This document shows positions 10,210-22,829 of a stretch of DNA of 64,000 nucleotides, in pieces; the stretch's first letter is position 1, and every line of letters begins with the position of its first letter. Source of the DNA: Macrotrachela quadricornifera (lineage: Eukaryota; Rotifera; Eurotatoria; Philodinida; Philodinidae); NCBI GenBank assembly GCA_022393335.1, contig JAJEKB010019319.1, forward strand, positions 8,584 to 72,583, in the 5' to 3' direction. Position numbers and translations under genes: made by a program. The notes under the pieces are model-generated. The model saw nothing but the letters and a program-made list of their open reading frames with translations. It ran no database searches and was not told where the DNA came from.

Positions 10210-12783
10210 ATGGAACGGAAAAAACGACAGAAAAATAATCTTATTAACAACAGCAAAAGAAGGAAATCTATATTGGATTCATGCAAGTGAGTCAAAAGAA
10301 AAATAGTTTTTAATAAAATCTATTTTTTGTTGTTTAGTTTATCAGGAGATACTCACACTCAATTTGAAGATGCTTCAAATGAAATTTTTTATGAAATTTT
10401 TGATTATCTGGATTTTTATCATGTATATCAAGCATTTTTAAATCTCAATAGTCGATTTCAAAATCTTTTGCATGATTCAACTTTTCCTATACGAATCAAT
10501 TCAGCATTCATATCAAAATCGAATTTTCAGTATTATCACGAACAATTTATTATTCCATATCAACATCGAATAACGCTGATTCGTCTATCAAATCCATTGA
10601 TTATTAATCGTATTTTCTCACCAACTTCTATTCTGTTAAAATTTCTTCAACTTGAAAATCTTAATCTTTGTAATATTGAATCAAAATATCTTGAAGAACT
10701 TCTTATTCATTTCATTTCTTTACCTTGTCTTTCTTCATTGATTATCAATTGTATTGATAATGTACAAAATAAAAATAGAATTTATCATCAAATATTTCAT
10801 TTACCTAAATTGATATATTGTAAATTATCATTAAAAGGAGTTGATCAATTTAATTTATTACCTATTACAACTACTGATGTTAGTCCTATTAAATATCTTG
10901 ATATTATGAATAGATTATATATAAATGAACTTAATACAATATTATCTTATATTCCTCAAATTCATCGTCTATCTATTCATAATTTACATCAATTTTCTAA
11001 AAATAAAACAAAAAAAAAATTACATCCAATTTCAAGTGTTATTTATTTCGACAATGAATAATAAAACATATCTTGATGCAAATCGATGGGAAAGATTAAT
11101 TAAATTTCATTTACCAAATTTACGAATCTTTGATATTCAACATGAACAGTGGTTTTCTACTATCCATTATAATATTTATGATTCTCTATTTAATAAATTT
11201 AATTCTTCATTTTAGTTCGAACGAACAATATTACATTTATCGTGAAGAGAATAATAATCATATTATTTTCTATTCGACTAATCCATATACACCATGATCA
11301 CGTTGATTTTGACCGTTTTGTGTAGTTTACTGTATGCCAATGAAACATCGAAATTTTCTTATTTCGATATAGTTGGATAGAACATCAATTCCTCTATCGA
11401 ACAATATGGTTTCGATTTGATTTTATTTTTGATTGTATTCCAGAAATTAATGGATTACAAAAGGAGTCAAAAAAGTTTTTTTGAAAAAGGAGCAAATTTT
11501 ATAGCTTCTTTTTCCAACCTCTAATAGATTTTATTTAAAAAACAAAATATATCAGATGGTGCACCGTAAAAAGCTCTACAAGTTACAAAAGACCACTTCA
11601 GTCTGTTTTGTTTTCAAACGGACAAAATCGAGTTTCTCCGTCAGGAAAAAACATTTCTTTTTGCAGGATAAACAGATGTATTTTTACAATTTTGTATTTT
11701 TATTACCTAATGTGTCTTCGTACAAAAGCTTTACGCACCAAAAGAAGCAGCGTGAAAAGTTCTAAAAACTACTCACTAATGCTAATTGAAATAGCTTCAA
11801 AAAAGATTTTAAAAAATGCTGTAAGATTAGTACTCGCATTGTCGACATTCGATCGGTGAGACTTTTGCCTATTTTGAAACAAAAATAGTAAAAGTAAAAC
11901 AAGCGATCTTATGTAAACTGTACAGCTTTTCACGGCGCATCTTCTGGTATATTTTGTTTTTACTAAAGTTTGTTAAATGATGTAAAAGAAAACTTCAAAG
12001 TATGGCCACACATTCTGTTCCGACAACTTTTGCAAAAAGTTTTTTTTTGCTTCTTTCGTAATTTATTAATTTCTGGAATACAATCAAAAATAAAATCAAA
12101 TCGAAACCATATTGTTCGATAGAGGAATTGATGTTCTATCCAACTATATCGAAATAAGAAAATTTCGATGTTTCATTGGCATACAGTAAACTACACAAAA
12201 CGGTCAAAATCAACGTGATCATGGTGTAGGTATATAGAAATTCATTTATTTATCATTATAAGTTTATTTTTTCAGAAGAAAACAGCACATATTATATGAT
12301 AAACATAACCAAAATATTGAAACAAATCACATATATAATTCAGTTAAACATCTTAAAATTCGAACAAATAGAGCACTGATTGATAATAAAAATTATTTTC
12401 CAAATATTAATGAAATAACTTTATCTAACAACTTTCTTCTTCAAAGTAAAAATACATTTCCAATTCAACTCAATAAAATCATTCCGTTAAAATCATTGAC
12501 TAAATTAGTTATTAATTTTAATCTATCTTGTTTTCCAAAGATACTCGAACTACTACGTTATACACCTAATATTCATTCATTAAGTATAGAACTTATGTTA
12601 ATTCATGGTCCACAAGCAACATATAATGGAATTAATTTAAATTTACTGGAAAGTTCAATCGATACAATAGAAAATTTTATCAAATCACAGAAAGAATTTC
12701 ATGTCGAATTAATCAAATTAAACCAACGATTGAAAACACGATACGGTATTAATGAAGGATACACGATATATTTATGGTGGTAA
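10210..12783 (+). pseudogene. F-box protein gene, interrupted and frameshifted
   Basis: Exon 1 is 10210-10286 (ATG, lysine/arginine-rich) and joins exon 2 at 10338 across a 51-nt GT..AG intron in frame. Exon 2 opens with a bdelloid-type F-box (FEDASNEIFYEIFDYLDFYH, then NLNSRFQNLLHDS), followed by an LRR-like region to 11061. F-box proteins usually recruit substrates to SCF ubiquitin ligases; the substrate here is unknown. The frame shifts near 11050-11062, where homologous sequence (NNKTYLDANRWERLIKFHLP) continues in the next frame, and again near 11212, where TTTTAGT replaces an expected Phe-Trp. A 937-bp transposon (11290-12226) sits in the last codon before the second intron. The third exon (12276-12783) continues the family pattern (PLKSLTKLVINF, LLRYTPNIHSLSIE) and ends in TAA. 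I judge it non-functional. Confidence 0.85.
11290..12226. mobile_element. 937-bp TIR element, TA target duplication, inside the F-box gene
   Basis: It begins CACCATGATCACG at 11290 and ends CGTGATCATGGTG at 12226, each flanked by TA (11288-11289 and 12227-12228). The terminal inverted repeats are nearly identical over about 165 bases and continue more loosely inward (GGTGCACCGTAAAAAGCTC against its complement near 11930). Deleting the element plus one TA restores TAT-AG|gtatat, an open codon followed by a splice donor, and the codons on both sides then read NPY-RRK as the F-box family expects. This fixes the boundaries to the base. It encodes no transposase; a TA-targeting superfamily is likely. 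Confidence 0.9.
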
Positions 12784-15720
12784 TATTAGAAACAATCCAA
12801 ATCGTCACGCTTTTTCTTTAACTGACTTTCATAACGAATTCTACAGGATTATTAAATTCACTACGACATCTCTGTTTTCTCATTTATTATTACGAAAACC
12901 CTGTTTTTTTTTCAGAAAAAATTCAAATAATTACTTATATACTTCAAGAAAGCGTCTGAAAAAACAAAGAATTTTATTAAACAGTAAATTCTTAATTTAT
13001 TGCTGGAGAAATTATTTGCTTCGAAATACTTTATTTTCTTAATAGAGAAAATAAATACGATATTGATAAGATCAATTTCAAAAATGATATTTTATTTTAA
13101 TTATAAATAAGTGATGATTTATTATGTCAGATTAATAAAAAGCTGTGTCGTACATTTCACTGATGGAAATCCAACAAATATAGAATAGAAACAAATAGAT
13201 TTTATTAAGATCCGACACGATCTTATCATCCCTCAATCACATGTGTTTACTTTTATTGTGACTAATATTTAACATCAACTCTTTTTTCATTTTCTGTTGA
13301 CCTTATATCTTATCAAAACCATAATTTTTCTCTTAGTATTAAACGTTCGTTTTTTATTTGTGTGCTTCATATTCAAAGATCCTCCATTTCAAACATATGT
13401 ATACATATAGTAATCGAGCTAAAACAAAAAAGTGAGCTGGAACTTTTGTTGTTGACAGTAGCCTATGATTACCTTGACATGAATCAATTTACAACAGTAA
13501 GAGTTGAGCATTTACGTTACTGAATGAACATAAATATCAGCTTGACAGAAAGAGTAAACAAGTCAAAGAAAAGCACAGTAAGACTCGTATAAAAGAAGTT
13601 ATTTTCAAGATGTGAACCATCTTTCAACGATTGCCGCGATGATTCACTGTCGATTTCACTTTTATTCATTTCAATTAGTATAATATTATCAAACGAGTGT
13701 ACAGATATTTAACAAGCATTGTCCTTTCAGAATTTGTGTGAGTTTTACAATTTTTTTAAAGTGTCATCAGATTAGAAATAACATTGAATGATAAGACTGA
13801 AAACCATGTTAAACATTGTGGAATCAACTCCGTTCCCAGAATAAGTTTCTTTCCTGACTTTCGCCCTCAAAAATTTTCTGATCTATTTATATAACTCGAA
13901 ATAATTCATTTACATGACGTCAAGATGAAAAGCTTAGAAAAATAAGAGTTGGTGTATAGCTTCTATAGTGTTTTATTTTCCATCATACAAAAACAAGAGT
14001 AATTGATGCAATAAAATCAATGAAAATTTCTATTCACATTAATTACCATGTGTAGTTTTTGACTAAAATTTCGATTTTTCCATAATCATCATCGGTTATG
14101 TTACATTATTCAATTTTTCAGCACAATCAAAAAACGAATACCTGGAATAATATTATTAAAAAAAATAAATCAGTTTCTGTAGTCAATTTAAAAACAGAAG
14201 GCATGTTTCGTTTTTACAATCGTTATGCTCTCATTTGACAATGACAAAGATAATGCCAAGGAAGAAGAGCATGATAAGTAAATATCTATTCAACTATGTT
14301 AGTAATCAAAAACTAAACATGGAAGATAATAATATAAACAACAGGTACATTTCAAATACATTATCAGTAGGAAAATTTCATTCATTTATTTTACTGATTT
14401 TTAAACTAAAACTGTCAATTGATAAAATCATTTGAAATTCATATGGGAAATATATATTTATTAAGAATATTCTATTCATATATCCTGTTCGTTTTGAAAC
14501 GATCATTTTCAAAGAGAATTTTATTTCAAATGGTGCGGTAATTCCATTCTTCTTACGATGCCAAACACATTTTGCAAGGATTTGTTTACTTATTCGATGA
14601 AAATTGAAATAATGATTTCATATTGATTAGTTGAACGAATATGAGATGGTAAAATGAATAGTCATTATTAAGAGAATAGATTTATTTAGCTTTTTTCTTG
14701 CTTTCATTTACAGCATTTGTTCGAGTGATCTAATATGAGGAATAAATAAGAATTGAATATTCTCTACGATTCCATTTTTCCGTTTGACTATCCCATTTCC
14801 AATAATCTTAGTCATTTATTTTGTTTCTTATATTATGAATTTGTCACGTTTGTACGATGATTGAATTTTCTATGTCAAAATGAACAATGAGAATCAAATT
14901 TCAAGTCAACTATGTGACTTGCCGAAAATAAATGAATATTATTAGTTAATTAACTAATAAATGATTACATAACAAGTGAATTGTTATAACAACATTTGTT
15001 AGAGATTTGTTCATTTATTTTACATCTCTCTTAACTAAAATATTTTCAATCTGCTACTCAATAAAAAGAGAGCAAAAGAATAAACATTACACGTAGCACA
15101 ATGATTTTAGTCATCTACTTTGTTCACAACTGAAGTCAATGTTTATCGTCAAAGAATTTATCAAATATTCCATGATAAATATATAACTATCAGCTTCACC
15201 ACCAGTGTCCTATTCAAATATATTATTTTGCTTAATACATATATTCATCGATGATAATACGATAGAAGATCAATTTACATATGAATGATTAGAACAACGA
15301 AGTTTCTTTTGTAGTATTGCAAGTGATTGATCAGATTGCATAGGGTCTAAATCAATTTATGAAAATAGTATTATTCAAGAAAATCAAGACACTTGTATCT
15401 TTATCCTTGCACTTAGTTGTGGATTAATAATACTTAACAGTTAGTTGAAATTTCTTTACTTTCAATGCTCGATTATATGCATTCTATTTTCTAAACAGTT
15501 AAGTATAGAAATTGATGCAAGAGACGACATTTAACATTTTATAATTATAGAATGAACATGTAAGGGTGTGATATGTTGATAATAGAACGAGAGAAAAAAA
15601 GATAAGACATACATTTTTTGCCTGAGATGTGAAGAGAAATAGTCTGCTTATATTGTAATACTATTACGAAATATATGAACTTCTATCTGTTGCATATGGC
15701 CATCGCTCTTTAATCCATTA
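12784..15720. other. No gene seen; ~2.9 kb AT-rich
   Basis: No exon chain, domain or terminal repeat was recognised. Short frames at 12752-13042 and 14235-14435 are K/N/I-rich and unsupported. A palindrome ATTAGTTAATTAACTAAT lies at about 14939-14957. Confidence 0.35.
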
Positions 15721-15723
15721 TCG

Positions 15724-16388
15724 GGCGGTGTCTGTATTTTCTGTTTTAATGTCTGAAGCATTTCTCTTAACATTTTTTACCAAAAGATGCACTGTGAAAT
15801 ACTCTACAATAACTTTTGTTATTTTATATAAGCCCATAGAATTGTTTCGAAAAATGATTGCAATTTTCTAAACGAGTTAAATAGAGTAGATTCATTGATT
15901 TCCATCGGACTATTTCATTAGGCCCCTGTCTTTAAGTATCAGGAGCGCGAAGTTTGTTGAATTTGAAACTTTTAGGGGCAGATAAATATTGATGAGTAGA
16001 GTAGAAGTTGTCCGGCCTCATCTTCATGGACTGCTGAAGACTCCCAGATTCCCCTCCCACAAATCCACAGGTTTCAATATTTTGAGCTGAAATTTTTACT
16101 GTAGGTCGAAGTACTCAGTCGTGGGGTATATTTCTTTTTTTCAAAAATATTCCTAATACTGCAAACCTCGTCGGAAACCCTGTGTTTTCAGGTTGCTAAA
16201 ACTTTTATGAAGCCTGGCAAAATTTATTGGTAAAAAAAATCCATTCACAAATCAGTTGAAGTATCACCAAAAAAATTTTCAGTTCGATCGGACTTAAAGT
16301 CGCTGAGAAGAAAGAGGGAAAACTAATATTTCACGGCGCACATTTGAAATGCTTCAGATATTAAAACAGGAAATGTAGACATCGCCAT
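15724..16388. mobile_element. ~665-bp foldback-like element
   Basis: The left end reads GTCTGTATTTTCTGTTTTAA then GTCTGAAGCATTT; the right end (about 16345-16385) is its reverse complement (AAATGCTTCAGATATTAAAA then CAGGAAATGTAGAC). GATGCACTGTGAAATA (left) pairs with TATTTCACGGCGCAC (right), so the arms reach at least 80 bases. The interior (15900-16330) is unrecognised. Exact ends and target duplication are not resolved. Confidence 0.6.
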
Positions 16389-16455
16389 TTAATCTGACAC
16401 TCTACTGAGATCTTTTGCTTTCTTTTATCAATTTCAAGTACACTTTAATTTCTTT

Positions 16456-17555
16456 CTATCGTGAAGCTGTTGATATCAATCTAATTCTACTATTCATAAT
16501 GAATGGATGAGAATATGTTGAAAAAATACTTGTTGTATGTACGACAATGTGAATTTGTTTGATTAAATCATCAATATTAGCTTGAAATTGATCAATTCCA
16601 TTCAATTGATATTGAGTTTTAATGGGTGGTTTTAATTCGTCTAATTCTTTCGTAATTTCATTCGAATGGTTTATTAATTGTTCTTTAGTTTGTATTAATT
16701 TGACATGATCATTAGCCGAAACAATAGATTCAAAATATAGTTTTTTTTCATTCAAATCTTGTTCCTTGCTCTTTAATTGTATTTGATATTCTTCAATCGT
16801 TGTCTTGTTCTTTATTTCAACTTCTAAAATCTGTTGTTTTAATGCTTTCTCTTCTTCATTAATTATCATACGTAACAATTCAAAAGTGTTCGTAATTATT
16901 TCAGTATTCATTTTTTCAGTTTCACCTATCATTTCTACTACATGTTTCATATTGTCGTTCAAAGATGATTGAACCTGTTCGAGTTTACTTCTCACCTAAA
17001 GCAAATGAGAAGAATAATAGAATCGATAAAAAAGAAAAAGTATGATTGGATCTAAACCTCTGTTGATAAATCTTTCGCCACTGTTTCAACTAAAGCACAT
17101 TTATGATTTTTATGTTCTGCCACCAAACACTTCACACAAGCAAGTATTTCACAAGTATGACACCAATATTTTATTGATTGGTTATTGTGTATCAGACATT
17201 TCACCACTTCAACTGACTTTCGTGTGATTAATGTTTTTTGATGGTTTGAAAATGCCCGTCGTTGATGAACTTCTTTGCAACAGATTTCACAATAGGCATT
17301 GTTACATTTATTACACCAATATTCAGCTTCAGCTGTTAGACAATCGCAACATATAGATGGAACTAAAATATATTACAAACAAGAGAAGTGATGTGAACGA
17401 CAAAATTGATTTAATCAAGGTAATGATTTTTATAAGAAATATAGAGAATCTAATATCCAGTTCTATCCCTGATCTTGCTGTTAAAGTAAACATCACTTTA
17501 TGGATGTGCATGAAAGCTTACATTCTGTTTCTGTTGTTTCACAGTTTGAGGCCAT
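16456..17555 (-). CDS. B-box zinc-finger / coiled-coil protein (three exons)
   Basis: Exon 1 is 17522-17555 (ATG, 34 nt), exon 2 17058-17362, exon 3 16456-16995, joined by GT..AG introns of 159 and 62 nt with the frame kept throughout. The predicted product is about 291 residues. Residues ~14-55 form one B-box-like zinc module (CCDCLTAEAEYWCNKCNNAY, then CEICCKEVH and a late H); residues ~63-105 form a second (CLIHNNQSIKYWCHTCE, then CVKCLVAEHKNH). From ~112 onward the chain is a long charged coiled coil rich in E, K and Q. This order is that of TRIM-type proteins without a RING finger. B-boxes and coiled coils normally mediate oligomerisation and target binding. No RING, NHL or SPRY part was found, and the C-terminus may be truncated. 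No internal stop, so it may be active. Confidence 0.85.
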
Positions 17556-17624
17556 GTCCAATGATCAATGATCAGATGAGTGAATCGAAGTGTAGTCTAT
17601 ATGCAAAATACAAATAATCAAGTA

Positions 17625-18300
17625 TAACAATCTATATATATAATGTTCAGTGTCTGTCTGTACCGGATCAAAGATTAAAGGTCAAATGAGATTGTAAGCG
17701 AAAAAGCCCAAAGGGCTATTAAATAGGAACATTCATAGGTCCTCAAGGCCTATAATGCTATTAGGAGATAAGTAGATAAGGCTACAACGGAGTAAAACTA
17801 TGGGCATTTAAGGCTATAAGATCTGTCGATATATGCAATGCGAACTGTCTGATTGTCTATTACGGAATCAAAGCTACAGGACAAATGTGAAAACTTTCCA
17901 GAACTGCCTTTAAGCATGCATGGACTCTTGCTAATTATTCTATACTTGCTCTGTACACGGTAATAGTCTTCTACTTTATTAACATCTTTTCTCATGATTT
18001 CTAGATAAATCGGAAACTCTTTTATTATGACTACGAATGAAAGTGATTTTCTTCATGTTCGAATTAATAGTAGAAATTTTTTAAAACAATGTTCAAAAAA
18101 TATTCTATTTCATTCATTATGATGATTATAATATTCACAAGCGATTTCCTATACTGTAGTTATTAAATAGAGAAACATGATCGAAAGATAGTCGGTAGCA
18201 ATGATATTTAATTGATTTGGGTAATTATTTTAGCTATCTATAGATATGAAGTAAAAAGACGGAAACAGAAATATTTAAATACCAGCTTTTGTTTTCACGT
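17625..18300. other. Repeat-like segment and spacer
   Basis: The sequence CTATATATATAATGTTCAGTG followed by TCTGTCTGTACC at 17630-17668 resembles the CTGT-bearing unit at 47660-47720. A GGTCAAATG-type motif follows and is partly repeated near 17880 (GGACAAATGTG). Otherwise no gene was recognised. Confidence 0.35.
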
Positions 18301-18329
18301 GGGACTCATGACCAACAGATTTTCATACA

Positions 18330-18527
18330 GTGATTTTTGCCGTTACTGATTTTCTCTCAGAAACTCATAGAGAAAATTGTGCAAAGCAGTATTTCGAACG
18401 AGCAACTCATTATACTATACACAATACGTTTCCAATATTCATAAGATCATCATATTCGGAAGGAGCCGACCAGAAATATATTGAGGATTTATTGGAAGCC
18501 ATTAGAAAAACTCTGGTTAACTATTAA
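18330..18527 (+). CDS. Unrecognised 65-residue open frame, possible exon
   Basis: The frame encodes AVTDFLSETHRENCAKQYFE and ends ADQKYIEDLLEAIRKTLVNY before a TAA. Its residue balance (D, E, Q, C, H present, little K/N excess) is more protein-like than other small frames in this AT-rich spacer, and the C-terminus looks like an amphipathic helix. I do not recognise the family. It could be the last exon of a lost gene. No upstream exon was identified. Confidence 0.25.
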   Translation: MIFAVTDFLSETHRENCAKQYFERATHYTIHNTFPIFIRSSYSEGADQKYIEDLLEAIRKTLVNY

Positions 18528-18559
18528 TCTTGATTACATTTCATAGAGGGTGGTGATAA

Positions 18560-19936
18560 CTCATATATAATAAAAGAAATGTGTAGAAGAAATAGTATCC
18601 ACTAACGTTTTAAAAAATATAATCTATAAATTTTTCTAAATTGGTCTTACTTTGAAGTAAGAAAAATATTTTTTCCAACAAATAAATTTTGCTTAACTAT
18701 GTTGTTTTACGTCGAAATCTGAATTCAGCGCACTGATAATGTTAAGGGAGCGCTGTCTTCACATCCAAGACTTTTATTTGTTATGGAATGACTCAGATAA
18801 AAACACACACGTTTAGTTTATCATTAAACAAAGAATAAGACAAGATAAAATAATGTAACTCATCAGGTGAAGAAGACAGACATTTTACCAAAATTATTTA
18901 TACTTGTCAATGAAAGATAGTTGAAATTCGATATTGGCTTGTGGATGTCTTTTGCACTTTAGTAATTAAAATTGATTCTACTCATAATTAAAGCATATCA
19001 CGAAAGATTAGTTAAATGATTGCAAACTCAAATTAAAGATGCAAAGAATTAACAATAGTAGAAATATAGATTACTAGAAAAATACTCTGTATTATTACAT
19101 ATAGGCGTACCGTTTTTTTTTTTGATTTATTTTATCTATGATGTAGAAACCATTTAATGACAAAAATATATCAATAGAATATAGACAATGATACGTTAGA
19201 AAAGTAATACCATACTTGAATAAATCCAATCTGGATTCGCTATATAAACTATTCTCTCTTTAAAGATTGAAGTTGTTAAACAATTTCATGTGAAAATTTT
19301 ACGTGTATCGGTAAGACACGCTGTATTGAATTCGACTGAATTATAAAATTCTATACGTGATAATAATACAAGATTTCGACTTGTTGATATTCACAATTTA
19401 ATGATGGAATATCTAGCAACCAATTACTTTCGAAACATCAAAACATATGAAGATATATTTTAAATCTCAGATAAATATGTTCAAGAAGTGATTGAAACAA
19501 CGCTTGAAGAAATGTTCGATGATGATAGTTCAGATACATGAAATTTTGCTTGTATCTCATTTCTTCTACTTTCTTTTTATAATACAAGGAATTTGAAACG
19601 TAATAAAATAGGAGCGATGTTTTAGTTTATTAAGAATGAAAAGTAAATGAGTGCGAATCATTGTTTGTGTATTGCGTCTATTTTTGATCAAAAAGGTTCT
19701 AGTCAGGATTGAATTACACTTTATTATATTTCTTTCTATCGAAAATCGCATTGTTTTTATACAAAACATATCCTTGTATATTGGAGAGAAGAAAAGAGCA
19801 ATAGATTAGAGCAAAGTCCAACATGATGCCGGAGTTAAGAACAAAGTACGAAAAAATCAAACATCATACATATAGCACTGTTTAATCGGGAGTATTACAT
19901 CTATAAATAAAAAAGTATTGTAGACGAAGTTTCATC
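18560..19936. other. Mostly featureless; one degenerate coding-like segment
   Basis: At 19350-19541 the plus frame reads RFRLVDIHNLMMEYLATNYF, then a TAA, then KYVQEVIETTLEEMFDDDSS and a TGA. The balanced composition on both sides of the stop suggests a pseudogene fragment of unknown family. Nothing else was recognised in this stretch. Confidence 0.3.
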
Positions 19937-21841
19937 ATGAATATGTTTTGGATGATTTATGGTGGATTGTTAGTATTTGTACTATTAATCAATACATTTT
20001 CCATAATTTCATCTACAAATTTAAATCAATCCGATGCAAACGATACAAATAATGAAAATCTTACAATAACAAACAATTGTAGTGGTAAGTTATTTCATGA
20101 TTTTTATACTTCTCAAATCAAAAAATAAAATGTATTAATAAATTCTATATAATGTATAAAATATTATTCTGATGATTGTTATTAAAAGAGTATTTATTAC
20201 TTTAGAAGAAACTAACATAACAAAAATTTTTATTGTTTGTGAGATGATCAAAATGAATATTAGTAATAATTCTCAAGTGTTCTATCCGATCAGTTTGACA
20301 TACTATGATGATATTAATCACTATAGTAGAAGTGCAATTACATTATCAGTTTGCACAGTCGAACCTGGAACAGATGTTGATGTGTCTAATATTGTAAGCA
20401 AAATAGATCGTTATTATATATAAGAATAAAATATAATATAATATTTATATTTAGATGAAAATAATTGGAGAAAATCGCGTTCCTTTTGCTATTAAAAGTG
20501 GTGGACATAATTTAAATCCTGGTTTTAGTTCAACAAAAGGTGTTCATATAAGTTTGCGTCGTTTTCGTCAAGTTATTTATCATGAAAATAATAAAACCGT
20601 TGATGTAGGTCCAGGACTTACTTGGGTAGATGTTTATAAAGCATTAGAACCTTACAATATCAGTGTTCTTGGTGGTAGAGTACCAAGTGTTGGTGTTGGA
20701 GGATTAGCATTAGGTGGTGGTTATGGATGGAAATCAAATCAATATGGTCTTACCATAGATAATATATTGGAATATAAAGTAAGATTGACTTAAATTGAAT
20801 GGAATTTGAATATATATTTATTTTAGATAATTACTCCAGATGGAATTATTGTATATATAAATAATCAATCAAATTCAGATATATTTTTCGGTCTTAAAGG
20901 TGGTTTGAATAATTTTGGTATTGTTATTAATTTTAATATGCGTGCATTAATACAAACTGATGTTTATGGTGGAAATATATTCTATGGTCCATTGCAATTT
21001 AATAATGCATTGACTGCTATGATTAAATTTCAAAATATAAATAGAGATCCTAAAGCTCAAATATTAGCATCTATCACTTCATTTAAAGGTATACCAACGA
21101 TGAATGTTACCCTATTTTATGATGCTCCAACAGCTCCGAATAATGTTTTCAAAGATTTTAAGAATATTTTTTATATTGGAACACTTAAATCTCGTTCATA
21201 TGTTTCATTTGTTGAAGATTCACCGATTTTTCTTGGTCGATATATGCGGTAAATGATACATCTTATTTTTATCCTAAGAATCTTTTTCAGTTACTACTGA
21301 ATTTTCACGCTGACAAAAATCTCATTGCTCACTATCAATCCATATAAAATGAAAATATTTTATTTCTAGTGCTCGTTTTCATTCTGTATCAGTTTTAAAT
21401 CTTTCAATTCCAGTGATGAATACAATTAAACAATTATCAATTAGTTACAGTTTACAGTTAGTTACAATGGCAGATACTTTTGTCACATTTGCTATTGAAC
21501 CATTTTTATTTTCATATTTTGATAATTCAACAGATGGAGCATATCCTCATTCATCAGATAATCCAGTTTTTCCCATTCTTATTCATTTTGGTTGGCAATT
21601 AATCACTAGTGATCAATATTTAATTAATGAAATGGAAATTGCTGCTAAGACTATCTTACAATCAGCAATACAAGATGGTCAAAATATTAACAATTCAAAA
21701 CAAATTCTTTATCCAAATTATGCTCTAGAAACAACTCCTCTTGTAATGATGTATGGAGATAATGTAGATAGATTAAAAACCATTCGTCAATCATCGGATC
21801 CTAATAATGTTATGTGTTTAGCTGGAGGATTCAGATTTTAA
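19937..21841 (+). CDS. Secreted FAD-linked oxidase, berberine-bridge type (five exons)
   Basis: Exons 19937-20084, 20206-20393, 20455-20778, 20827-21248 and 21370-21841 splice in frame to about 517 residues with no stop. A hydrophobic N-terminus (residues ~1-25) looks like a signal peptide, and N-x-S/T sites follow. The FAD-binding domain is clear: KSGGH with the His (about residue 130) that carries FAD covalently, VDVGPGLTWVDVYKAL, PSVGVGGLALGGGYG and QYGLTIDNILEY. The C-terminal BBE segment ends NYALETTPLVMMYGDNVDRL then PNNVMCLAGGFRF. The position of the second FAD-linked Cys of plant berberine bridge enzymes reads GGR, so a single covalent bond is expected. The family oxidises diverse substrates with O2, giving H2O2; the substrate is unknown. 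Closest-looking relatives are fungal, so horizontal origin is plausible. Length matches the family. Confidence 0.92.
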
Positions 21842-22740
21842 TTTTAGTATATAATATAAAACTGTTTTTTGTTTACTAATCTATTAATATGATTTACACT
21901 TCACAAATCAAAACAAGATTTTTATATTTTTAGTTCACATTTTTATTGAAATTTTATCAATAACTATTCAACAACTTTTTAATAAAACTATTCATCTAAA
22001 TATCAAAGTGCATTAAATGAAAGAGTTGTGTGACAAATTCATTATAGGATATATCAAACGTGAAACAAATTTAAAAAACATTTTCGTAGATTTCATCCTT
22101 AAAAGACTTCTCATTCAGTTTTATAATGATATAGATGCAAATAAAATGTAAATCAGTAATAGGATATTTTCCTTTTTGATGGTATCACCAATCAAACAAA
22201 TAGAAGAAGGCACAACGACAAACTTTCTATGGAAAAGATAAGAAATTTATTAAATAATCCGATCATCTGTATTAACTTAAAGAAAACATAAAATCTATTT
22301 ACTTTACAATTCATTGCATAGCTACCGTAGTCGACTCTCACCTTCGAAATCTCCAGAGATCCCTGTTGTGAGTCCCCGAGGAGTTGTTTAGGTGAGAAAG
22401 TCACCGAGATGTCCCTCGAAAATTTTCATCAACCGAGAATTTTCAGTGATATTCGATCTGTTCACTTATAGAAAAAAAAAAAAGAGAAACATCTCTTCGT
22501 GAACGTAGGAAAAAACTTCTAATCGAAATCCCAACATTTTTGACTTTTTCCTGAAAAATATTGACTGGTTAGAAGTTGTTTCTAAAAAAAAATACTTTTT
22601 TTTTCAACATTTTTTCTACTATTATAAGCAAATACAGAAGCCGTTGTGATGGCTAAACTTTGAACAGACACACTACACACTTTGTATAGAAGTGTGATTT
22701 CTTTTCTCTCCAATACGAGAACAAAAAGAAACTTTATCAA
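21842..22740. other. 3' flank of oxidase; no gene seen
   Basis: AT-rich DNA after the oxidase stop. An AATAAA-like AATAAAACT lies about 140 bases downstream (near 21980). A GC-richer patch at 22330-22450 (CACCTTCGAAATCTCC, AGTCCCCGAGG) may be a small repeat. No exon was recognised. Confidence 0.35.
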
Positions 22741-22829
22741 AAATGCACAATATAGTATCGACATCAACGATTAGTCACCACCTTCATAATTTTATGGTTA
22801 TAAAAATGTTTTACCTAACCTACTCATAT

